This document shows, piece by piece, positions 1-10,000 of a DNA stretch of 11,103 nucleotides. The notes under the pieces were generated by a model, which saw only the letters and a program-made list of their open reading frames with translations, did no database searches and was not told where the DNA came from. Origin of the DNA: an uncultured Methylotenera sp. (GTDB lineage Bacteria > Pseudomonadota > Gammaproteobacteria > Burkholderiales > Methylophilaceae); assembly GCA_937957775.1 (NCBI GenBank), contig CALFXV010000064.1, forward strand, positions 1 to 11,103. The letters are read 5' to 3'. Both the position numbers and the translations under genes were made by a program. How positions within the stretch are numbered: the first letter of the stretch is position 1; each line of letters starts with the position of its first letter.

Positions 1-597
1 CTGGTTAGGGTTAAGCAAATAACTGATTAACGCAAAGGCCAAAATGAGTAATAGCGCACCCAATTGCATGCCTATGCCTAATTTGTGGTTGTAAGGTTTG
101 GTGGTGGGCCAAGGTTCAGCAACGATAAAAAAATTACTTAAACTGGACGTCTTGATGCGCAGGTAATAGGTGCTCACGCCGTTTGCTTGAGCATGAACAA
201 TAAAGCTGTAGCCACCAATCGCCGCGTGGCTGTCGCTGGCAGGTAAATGGCTGCCGGCTACTTGGTTAATCCAATCTCCATCTTTTTTTTCAAATAATCG
301 TATGTCGCTTAAAAAATGCGGCCCGACATGAATGGCGATAGTTTGCGTAGGGAGTGCAGGCGCCGATACCCGCAAGCGAACCCATCTGTATCCTTCAGTA
401 AAACCCGATGTCGCGTTTTTTTGTAATGTTTGGTATTCGCATTGGGTGGCTTCTGCAAAGGCTAAATTAGCTTGGTTGCAGTAGCTGATGTCGTTGCGTA
501 AGTGCGAGTTTGCGTTGTAAATTGCGCCATCAGCTTGAGCCTCGCCAGCGAGCAGCAGCAAGCATACAAGAATCAGTTTTTTGAAGGCAATAAGCAT
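1..597 (-). CDS. 7TMR-DISM-type membrane signalling receptor, N-terminal part (cut by window edge)
   Basis: The first 199 codons are visible; the C-terminal part lies beyond the left edge. Residues 1-22 form a signal peptide (two lysines at 6-7, a LILVCLLLLAG core, cleavage probably after AQA). Residues about 24-165 look like a 7TMR-DISMED2 periplasmic sensor domain: YRWVRLRV at 70-77 and YYLRIKTSS at 144-152 match the family's 'yWlrl' and 'yylRv' strands. Residues about 173-195 are a hydrophobic helix, fitting the first of the seven transmembrane helices expected after such a domain. Cysteines 40 and 53 could pair in the periplasm. In this family the missing half usually carries a histidine kinase or GGDEF output, but which one cannot be seen. 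The ATG at 597 is the first possible start, because an in-frame TAG lies a few codons upstream; no clear Shine-Dalgarno precedes it. The gene is divergent from the giant exoprotein gene. The domain call comes from motif resemblance only. Confidence 0.75.
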   Translation of the reverse strand, partial: MLIAFKKLILVCLLLLAGEAQADGAIYNANSHLRNDISYCNQANLAFAEATQCEYQTLQKNATSGFTEGYRWVRLRVSAPALPTQTIAIHVGPHFLSDIRLFEKKDGDWINQVAGSHLPASDSHAAIGGYSFIVHAQANGVSTYYLRIKTSSLSNFFIVAEPWPTTKPYNHKLGIGMQLGALLLILAFALISYLLNPNQ

Positions 598-643
598 TAA
601 TGGCGCACTGGGCTAATTGGGTGATGGCGAATTGGTAATGTTT

Positions 644-716
644 GCATTGTAATGCATCAAAACTGCGCCAGTGAGAGTAATTGAGAGAGAGTGGTTGACG
701 CATTAATTTACAATGC
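644..716. repeat. Short inverted repeat in the divergent spacer
   Basis: GCATTGTAA at 644-652 recurs as its reverse complement TTACAATGC at 708-716, with 55 bases between. The right arm lies between the candidate -35 and -10 elements of the rightward gene, which would suit an operator. The left arm is itself nearly palindromic (GCATTGTAATGC). Nine bases is short, so chance is possible. Confidence 0.3.
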
Positions 717-744
717 GTATCGTAAAACTATACCCAAATATAAT
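695..744 (+). promoter_or_regulatory. Candidate sigma-70 promoter(s) for the exoprotein gene
   Basis: TTGACG at 695-700 (5 of 6 to the -35 consensus) is followed after 17 bases by TATCGT at 718-723 (4 of 6 to the -10). A perfect TATAAT also occurs at 739-744, but the bases 16-18 upstream of it do not resemble a -35 box. Either could drive the gene starting at 828, leaving a leader of roughly 75-100 bases. This is consensus matching by eye in AT-rich DNA, where chance matches are common. Confidence 0.35.
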
Positions 745-827
745 AAATGAAACTATTGCGCTTTAGTGATACTAAATTGATAAAAATAATGACTCCTTTT
801 GCTGCTTTTAAGGCGCTTTTTTAGCCC

Positions 828-1013
828 ATGAAACGCCACGCTTCCTTAAATCGCATCTATCGCTTGGTCTGGAACCAGGCTTTAAGCGCTTGGGTGGCCG
901 TGGCAGAATGCGCCCGCGGGCGCGGTAAATCATCGGCTAGGCGTAAGCTAATTGTCAATGCGGCAGCCGCAACGGCGGCCTTGGCCTTGGCGATGTCACC
1001 TTACGCACAGGCT
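828..1013 (+). other. Extended signal peptide (ESPR type) of the exoprotein
   Basis: Residues 1-62. The N-terminal extension NRIYRLVWNQALSAWVAVAE (8-27) matches the ESPR consensus of large type V secreted proteins from beta- and gammaproteobacteria. It is followed by a basic stretch (R30-K40), a hydrophobic Ala/Leu core (about 41-56) and a cleavage-like SPYAQA ending at residue 62, so the mature protein probably starts at G63. In this class the extension slows Sec export of very large exoproteins. Confidence 0.88.
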
Positions 1014-4000
1014 GGGCCCACCGACGGCCAAGTGGTGGCCGGTAGCGGCAGCATCAGCCAAGCGGGCCACACCACCACGATTAACCAAAGCAGCCAAAAT
1101 TTAGCCATTAATTGGGCGGATTTTAGTGTGGCTGCGCACGAAGCGGTGCGCTTTAATCAACCCAACGCTTCATCAATAGTATTGAATCGGGTGTTAGGCC
1201 AAAGCGTCAGCCAGATTCACGGTGCCATTTCCGCTAACGGCCAAGTCTTCATACTCAACCCCAATGGCGTGTTGTTTGGCGCCGGCGCGCAGGTGGACGT
1301 CGGCGGCCTAGTCGCCTCGACCTTGAGTTTGAGCAACGACGACTTCATGGCCAATAAATTTAGCTTTAGCAATAACGGCGATTCCGGCAGCGTTATCAAC
1401 CAAGGCACGCTCACTGCCGCGCAGCAAGGCTACATTGCCATGTTGGCGCCGCAGGTTATCAATGAAGGCGTCATTTCAGCTACCTTAGGCTCAGCCGTGT
1501 TGGCTGCCGGCAACCAAGTAACACTCAATTTAAATCAAGGCTCATTGGTGGGCTTTAGCATTGATAGGGGGGCGTTCCAAGCGCTGGTGGATAACAAGCA
1601 ACTCATTGAGGCCGACGGTGGGCAAGTATTCATGTCGGCCAAAGCAGCTGCAGCGATTACCACCGCGATGGTTAACAACAGCGGCATTGTTGAAGCACGC
1701 ACCTTAGGGATGGTGAATGGCCGCATAGAAATGATCAGCGACATGGCGGTGGGCACCACTCATGTTGGTGGAAAGTTGGATGCCAGTGCCCCTAATGGCG
1801 GCGACGGCGGTTTTATTGAAACCTCGGGTGCGCATGTCAAGATTGCCGATGATGCACGCATAACAACTGCAGCGCCATCAGGCAACACCGGATCGTGGTT
1901 GATAGACCCGTTTAACTTCACTGTGGCCGCAAGCGGCGGTGACATCACAGGCACTGCTCTGGGGAATTTGTTAGCGAGCAATTCCATCACCATACAAACG
2001 GCCGACACGCGATCAGGGGATTTGTATGGGAACGCCGGTAGCGACGGCGACATCTTTATTAACGCTGCCGTGTCATGGAATGCGCCCACCACCCTGACCT
2101 TGGATGCTTACCGCAACATCGAAATCAATCGGCCTATAACGGCTAGTGATGCGGAAGGCACATTGGCCTTGAAATACGGCCAAGGCGCCAGCGACGGCGT
2201 CATTAATGGCACCACCGCCACTTACAGCATCAACGCGCCGGTTAACTTGCAGGCTGGGGAAAACTTCCGCACGCAATTGGGTTCGTCTGGCGCAACGAAG
2301 TATTACTACGTCATCACCGAATTGGGAGCCGAGGGCAGTACCACTGGTCATGATTTGCAGGGCATGCAAGGATTTAATCAGCATTATGCCTTGGGAGCTG
2401 ACATAGACGCCTCTGCCACCAGCATTTGGAATGCGTATGCTGGTTTTGAACCTTTAAGCAACATCAGTACACAATTCACCGGTAATTTTGAAGGATTGGG
2501 CCACAGCATCACTGGCTTGACCATTAATCGCCCGACTACCGATTACGTTGGTTTGTTTGGCTATACCGCCTTTGGCAACATAAGCAATGTGGCGTTAACA
2601 AACGCATCTATCACAGGCCGGGATTACGTTGGCGCCTTGGTTGGTCAAGTAATATACGGATCGATTGTTAACAGCAGTGCCAGTGGGACGGTGCAAGGCA
2701 GTATGGATGTGGGTGGCCTGGTTGGCCGAAGTTACGATTCAACCATTAGTCTAAGCCATGCCAGCAGCGCAGTTGAGGGTGTGGAGCGTGTTGGCGGTTT
2801 GCTTGGTAGCCAATACGGTTCTGGATCAGGTGCTGCAAGCGTATATGCAAGTTATGCCAGCGGCAACGTCGATGGTAACCACAACGTGGGTGGCCTAGTT
2901 GGATACAACTCCGGTGCATCCGCCAGCATTGAAGGTGGCCACGCTAGTGGTCAGGTTAGTATTCAGAATGCTGGTGGAACGTCTGTAGGCGGTGGCTTGG
3001 TTGGTGCGAATGACTTTGGAGGCATCTCCAACAGTTACGCCACCGGCAATGTGTTGAGCGTGGCCAACCTCACTGCCACCTACGGTAGTAATAAAGTCGG
3101 TGGTTTGGTGGGCAGTAATTTTCAAGGCAGCATTGAAAACAGTTATGCCAGCGGTAACGTCAGCAGTGCATTTAACCTAAGTTATAACGGAACGACACCA
3201 AACGTCAGTGGCTACAATAAAGTTGGTGGTTTGGTGGGTTCAAACGTAGGTGGTCAGGTGTTAAATAGCCATGCCAGCGGCAAGGTGCAAGGCAACCTTA
3301 GCATTGCAGTAGACCAAGGCGCGGTTGATTACATTGAGGGGCTGAATAAAGTCGGTGGCTTGGTGGGCGATGGTTTTTATGGGGTAACGGATGCCAACTA
3401 CGCCACTGGGGCAGTCAGCGCCAGCGCTATAGTGAATGTTGGAACCTATGGCTCGGTTACCTATAATTTGAATCTCGGCAGTTTGGCCGGAGGTTTGCAA
3501 GGCAACCATGACGGCAATTACGGTGGTGTGGGTAACAGTCATGCCAGCGGCAGCGTCACTAACGAAGTTAATCTTAATTATTTCAATTCCATCAATCAAT
3601 TGAATCTGTTGAGTGCCAGCGGCGGCCTGCTTGGCAGCATCGATAACGGTGAGGTGTTCAACAGTTATGCCAGCGGCTCCATTACGGATGCCAGTAACTC
3701 AAGCCCGGTTCAGATTCAAGTCGGCGGCCTAGTGGGCAGCAATGACTACGGATTGATCACCGAAAGCCATGCCACCGGCAATGCCATCAGTCAATCTGGC
3801 TACGGCGAATTGGGTGGTTTGGTGGGCCGTAACTACGGCAGCATTAGCCAAAGCTATGCCACCGGCGATGTAATGGCTGGTTACAGGTACGGTTTCGGCT
3901 ACGGCAACACCTTTATGGGTGGCTTGGTTGGGCATAATTACGGAGACATTAGCCAAACATATGCCACCGGTAGCGTGACCGGCAACGGGCTGGTTGGCGG

Positions 4001-7000
4001 CTTAGTGGGGCTGAACGATAACGGCGCTAACATAGACAACAGCTACGCTACAGGTTTAATTACCGCTGATGAGGATTTTGGTGGCTTGGTTGCTGAAAAC
4101 CGCGGAACGGTTTCAAATAGTTTTTGGGACACCGATACCACCGGCGTAGCAGAGGGTTACGGCATTGGGTGGAATAATGGCGCTTGGGCAAACGGCACAG
4201 TGCAATCCGGCGTGACGGGTCTTAGCACGGCAGAATTTCTTAACCTAAGCAGTTATGCCGCTGCAGGCTGGGATTTTTGTGTTGACCACGCTGATCCGAA
4301 TAACAACGGCACTTGGTTCATGATAGACGGCGAAACGCGCCCCTTCTTGCAATCCGAATACAGCACCACGATTAGCAACAGCCACCAATTGCAACTCATG
4401 GCGATGGATTTATCCGCCAATTACAGCCTAGCCAACAACATAGACATGGGCGCTGAGTTTGCTGACCGCAGTGGCCTATGGGCGACCGACACTGGCATTT
4501 CGACTGGTCGTGGTTTTGTCCCGCTGGGCACTTACGGCGAACGCTTTAGCGGCAGCTTGAACGGTAATGGTTACACCGTCACCGAGCTTAATATAAACCG
4601 CCCCGGCTTAAGTGGGGTGGGTTTGTTTGGCTACGGTGATGGCAGTATCAGCAATGTCAGCCTGCGCAATGTGTCCATAACTGGCTACGACATGGTAGGC
4701 GGCTTGCTCGGGGACAATAAGGGCGCGGTCTTAAATAGTCACGTGAATGGATCCTTAGTGGGCGTTGGCAGGGTTGGTGGTCTGGTTGGCTATAACCAAC
4801 TAGAAGGGTCAATTGATGGCAGCCATACTGATGCTAACGTGCAGAGCAGCGGTTCCATAGGCGGCATAGGCGGTTTGGTTGGGTCCAATTACGGGTTCAT
4901 CGAAAACAGCCATGCTGCAGGCAGCGTGATTGGCATTAGTCAGGTGGGCGGTTTGGTTGGCAGAAACGCCAATGCAATTAGCCAAAGTTATGCCACAGCC
5001 TCTGTGTCGGGCACTTCGAGTATAGGCGGTCTAGCCGGTAAAAATTTCGGCAATGGAGACATTAGCCAAAGCTATGCCAGCGGGGCGGTGACTGGTAGCG
5101 ATAACGTCGGTGGGTTAGTCGGGCATAATCAAGGCGAGATTTCCGCCAGTTATGCTTTAGGTAGCGTAGCGGCTAATAGTCTTGTAGGAGGCTTGGTCGG
5201 CTATAACGATGGCGGCACCATCACTCAAACCTACGCAACCGGATCCGTCGCAGGCAATAGCTTCGTAGGAGGCTTGGTTGGCCTAAATGACAACGGAGTC
5301 GTCTCTGCTAGCTTCTGGGACATTGATACCACCTTGCAAATTGTTGCTATTGGCGTTAACGAAGGCATTGTTTCTCCATTAATTGGATTAACTACAGCAG
5401 AATTTTTAAATCAAGCTAATTTCACTTCGGCCACTCACGCTAACGGCATGATTAATTTCGGCTGGGATTTTACGGTTGATCACGCTGATCCGAATAACAA
5501 CGGCACTTGGTTCATGATAGACGGCGAAACGCGTCCCTTCCTGCAATCCGAATACAGCACCACCATTACCAACAGCCATCAATTGCAATTGATTGCCATG
5601 GATTTGAGGGCTGATTACACCCTCGCCATTAATATCAACATGGCCACTGAGTTTAATAACCTCAGTGGCATGTGGGCAACCGACAGCGGCGCATCGACTG
5701 GTAGAGGCTTTGTGCCGGTCGGCAATGAGGGCAACCATTACACTGGCAATTTTGACGGACAGAATCACACCATTAGTGGTTTAACTATCACTCGCCCAAC
5801 ATTGGATGGCGTGGGTTTATTTGGCTACGGTCAATCGATTAGTAATGTGGGCTTATTAAATGTAGCCATCACAGGCGAGGATTACGTAGGCGGGCTAGCA
5901 GGGAATAACTATGGCAGCATAACCAACAGTTATGTTACGGGTACGGTGACCGGGGACGATTTTGTTGGCGGCTTAGTTGGTTGGACGTCGGAAGACAGTA
6001 CGATTGTCAACAGTTACAGCGCTGCAACGGTTGTTGGTATTGATGATGTCGGTGGCCTGGTGGGTTACCATTCTGGCAGCTTGACTAACAGCTATGCTAT
6101 CGGTGCTGTGCAGGGTAACGGCGATGTGGGTGGCTTAGTTGGGAATAACTCCGGGATAATTAGCAACACTTATGCTACCGGTGCAGTGCAAGGTGCTGGC
6201 GATTTGGGTGGCTTAGTCGGCTTTAATCACGGAACGGTTACCAACAGTTTTTGGGATACGACCTCCAGTGGCCAATCAACTTCTGATGGCGGCACCGCTA
6301 AAACCACTGCCGATCTTCTATTGCAATCTACTTACACGGATGCGGGCTGGTCATTTGGCTCGTCGCCTAATTCCGGCACTTGGTTCATGCTGGATGGTGA
6401 AACCCGACCATTCTTGCAGTCCGAATACAGCGCCAGCATCACTAACAGCCACCAATTGCAGTTGATGGCCATGGACTTGAATGCCAGTTACACATTGACT
6501 AACAACCTAGACATGTCGGCAGACTTTTCTAATGTCAGTGGCATGTGGGCAACCGATAGCGGCGCCTCAATTGGGCGTGGTTTTGTGCCAGTCGGTAACG
6601 ACTTAGGCTATGGAAATAGCAATCCATTTACCGGCAGCTTTAATGGGCAAAATCAGACCATTAGCGGCTTAAGCATCAATCGATCAGACTTCAATGTGGG
6701 CTTGTTTGGCAAAGCCAACGCTAACATTAGTAATGTTGGATTAGTTGGTGTCAGCATTACAGGGGGATACGGCAGTTGGAATGTCGGTGCATTGGTGGGC
6801 GATAGCTTTGGCGCCATCAGCAATAGCTTTGTAACCGGCACGGTGGCCGGTGAGAGCAATGTCGGTGGTTTGGTTGGATTTAACGATTACGGCAGCATTA
6901 GAAATAGTTACGCCTCCGCCACTGTCACTGGATCCGGTGACGACGTTGGTGGCTTAGTGGGCGACAGCGAAGGGGGTCGTTTTACCAAAACTTATGCTAC

Positions 7001-10000
7001 CGGCAACGTAACGGGAATTGACAGCGTAGGCGGATTAATTGGCGAGAATGAGAACGGCATGGTGCTTAACAGCTATGCCACGGGCAGAGTTAGCGGGCAA
7101 GACGATGTCGGTGGGCTGGTTGGCTATAACTACGACGGTGGCACGATTGCTAATAGCCATGCCGCTGGCAGCGTCTTAGGTGATAGCAGCGTCGGTGGTT
7201 TGGTTGGTAAAAACGAAAAAGCTAGCATCACTTCAAGTTACGCGACAGGCAACGTCAGTGCTATCAAGCAAATTCTTGTTGGCGACCCAGTTTACGGAAT
7301 TGAGGCAAGTTTGAGTGTTGGCGGTTTAGTCGGTTATAACAACCTGAGCGGCATTATTGAGAGTTATGCCACCGGCACTGTGTTTAGTTCTTTGACTGTA
7401 AATTTGAATGATGTTGTTACTGGCGGTAATGTTTATCTTAATAACAATGTGGGCGGCCTAGTTGGCTTCAACGACGGATTCATTAGTCGAAGTTATGCCA
7501 CGGGAGCCGCAAGCGGCATCACTAGTTTTGTAGGTAACAACTACAATGTGGCTGGTGATGTAAATATCAACAGTGCGAGCGGTGGTTTGGTCGGCTTAAA
7601 TGGAAGCGATAAACTTGGGGGTGTTGATCAAAGTTATGCCACCGGCCATGTTGAAAATAACACCAGTTATTCCGGCGTTATTTCTTTGAATTTCAATAAT
7701 GAGCCTGCTGTTGGCGGATTGGTCGGCTTTAACTATAACGGATACGTCGAAGACAGTTTTTGGGATACGACCTCCAGTGGCCAATCAACTTCTGATGGCG
7801 GTACCGCTAAAATTACTGCCGATCTTCTATTGCAATCTACTTACACTGATGCGGGCTGGTCATTTGGCTCGTCCCCTAATTCCGGCACTTGGTTCATGCT
7901 AAACGGTGAAACGCGTCCCTACCTGCAATCCGAATACAGCACCACGATTGCTAATAGCCACCAATTGCAATTGATGGCCATGGATTTAACGGCCAATTAC
8001 ACCCTTGCCAACAACATCAACATGGCCGCTGAGTTTAATAACCTCAGCGGCATGTGGGCAACTGACACCAGCACATCGACTGGGCGCGGGTTTGTGCCGG
8101 TGGGTAACGAAAATAGCCAGTTTACCGGCAGCTTTAATGGCCTAAATCACAGCATAAGCGGCTTAAACATCAATCGAACCGACAGTGCTGAAGATGTTGG
8201 GTTGTTTGGTCGCGCCAACGCTAACATCAGTAATGTTGGATTAGTCGGTGCCAATGTTACTGGTAGTTATGGTGTTGGCGGATTGGTTGGGTATAACTAC
8301 GGCCAAATTAGCAATAGCTATGTAACTGGCAGGGTGACAGGTGAAGACAACGTAGGCGGTTTGGTTGGATTTAACGATTACGGCAGCATTAGAAATAGTT
8401 ACGCCTCCGCCACTGTCACTGGATCCGGTGACGACGTTGGTGGCTTAGTGGGCGACAGCGAAGGGGGTCGTTTTACCAAAACTTATGCTACCGGCAACGT
8501 AACGGGAATTGACAGCGTAGGCGGATTAATTGGCGAGAATGAGAACGGCATGGTGCTTAACAGCTATGCCACGGGCAGGGTTAGCGGGCAAGACGATGTC
8601 GGTGGATTGGTTGGCTATAACTACGACGGTGGCACAATTGCTAATAGCCATGCCGCTGGCAGCGTGTTAGGTGATAGCAGCGTCGGTGGTTTGGTTGGTA
8701 GAAACGAATACGCAAGCATCACATCAAGTTATGCTTTAGGCAGTGTCGCTGGCAGCTTATCAAATGGCGACAGCGTTGGGGGCTTGGTTGGGTATAACTA
8801 CGATGGCAGTGCTATTAGCAATAGTTATGCTGACGGCATGGTCAGTGGCAGTAACAGCGTTGGGGGCTTGGTTGGGTGGAATGCAGGCCCCATAAGCAAC
8901 AGCCACGCTAAGGGTTTGGTGTTTGGGCGGGAAGACCAGGTGGGTGGCTTAGTCGGTGAAAACTTGGGCGACATTAGCAACAGCTATGCCAGTGGTTTGG
9001 TCTTGGGTTCGGGTAAAGTGGGTGGTTTGGCCGGTAGCAATGCAGCTGAGATTACCAACAGTTACGCTAGCGGCAGCGTAGTGGGCGTCGATAAAGTGGG
9101 TGGTTTGGTTGGGTATAACGCTAATAATGATGGCGATGTTAATGCCAATATTATCAACAGTTATGCCATAGGCAACGTGACTGGCAGCAGTGCAATCGGC
9201 GGCTTGGTTGGCACGAATTATGGCTCTGTTAGCACGACTTACGCCACTGGCTATGTGGTTGGTGGCACGGATGTGGGTGGGTTGGTCGGCGTTAATCAGG
9301 GCGAGATCACAAGCAGTGTTTGGGACACCGACACCACCGGCCAAGCATTGGCGATTGGATGGAATAACGAGTATGCGGCCGACCTAGTGGGCTTGTCGAC
9401 GATGGATTTTCTTAATCAAGTTAACTTTAACTCGGCCACCACTGCCAACGGCCAAGTTAATGTCAACTGGAGTTTTGGTTCATACCCCAACTCCGGCACT
9501 TGGTTCATGCTAGGCGGCGAAACGCGCCCTTTCCTTCAATCGGAATACAGCACCAGCATCACTAATGGCCACCAACTTCAACTCATGGCCATGGACTTGA
9601 ATGCGCATTACACGCTCGCAAATAATGTGGATTTAACGACCGACTTTAGCAAGCTCGGTGGCATGTGGGCGACCGATAGATCGGTAGACGCCGGTAAAGG
9701 CTTTGTAGAGATAGGCAACGACGAAGGCAGACGTTTTACCGGTGGTTTTGATGGCTTAGGTCATACCATTAGCGGCCTTTATATAAATCGACCTCTAGAA
9801 TCGGATGTGGCTTTGTTTGGCTACGGTAACGCCAATATAAGCAATGTCGGTCTGGTGGACGTAAATGTGATGGCCAATACTTTTGTGGCCGGCTTGGTGG
9901 CAGATAACTACGGCCGCATCAGCAACAGTTACGTTACCGGCACGGTTACAGGGCTGGGGGATTATGTGGGTGGATTGGTTGCTACTAATTTTGGCAGTAT

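Larger units (their letters stand above)
598..827. promoter_or_regulatory. Divergent intergenic region
   Basis: This 230-bp spacer separates the minus-strand receptor gene from the plus-strand exoprotein gene, so it must hold the start signals of both. It is clearly more AT-rich than the genes, especially around 700-790. It contains a candidate sigma-70 promoter for the rightward gene and a short inverted repeat (both listed separately). I see no convincing promoter for the leftward gene and no open reading frame of interest. Confidence 0.7.

Noticed and set aside
598..760. Promoter for the leftward receptor gene
   Set aside because: TATAGT- and TTGATG-like words exist on the minus strand, but none is paired with a matching partner element at 16-18 bases.
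6268..7902. Two similar plus-strand short frames (6268-6465 and 7699-7902) sharing an ANQLLMA phrase
   Set aside because: They are the same out-of-frame reading of duplicated linkers L3 and L4, not a gene pair.
6244..8700. Possible insertion sequence or mobile element because of near-identical direct copies
   Set aside because: The copies are in-frame coding modules of the exoprotein, with no transposase, terminal inverted repeats or target duplications.
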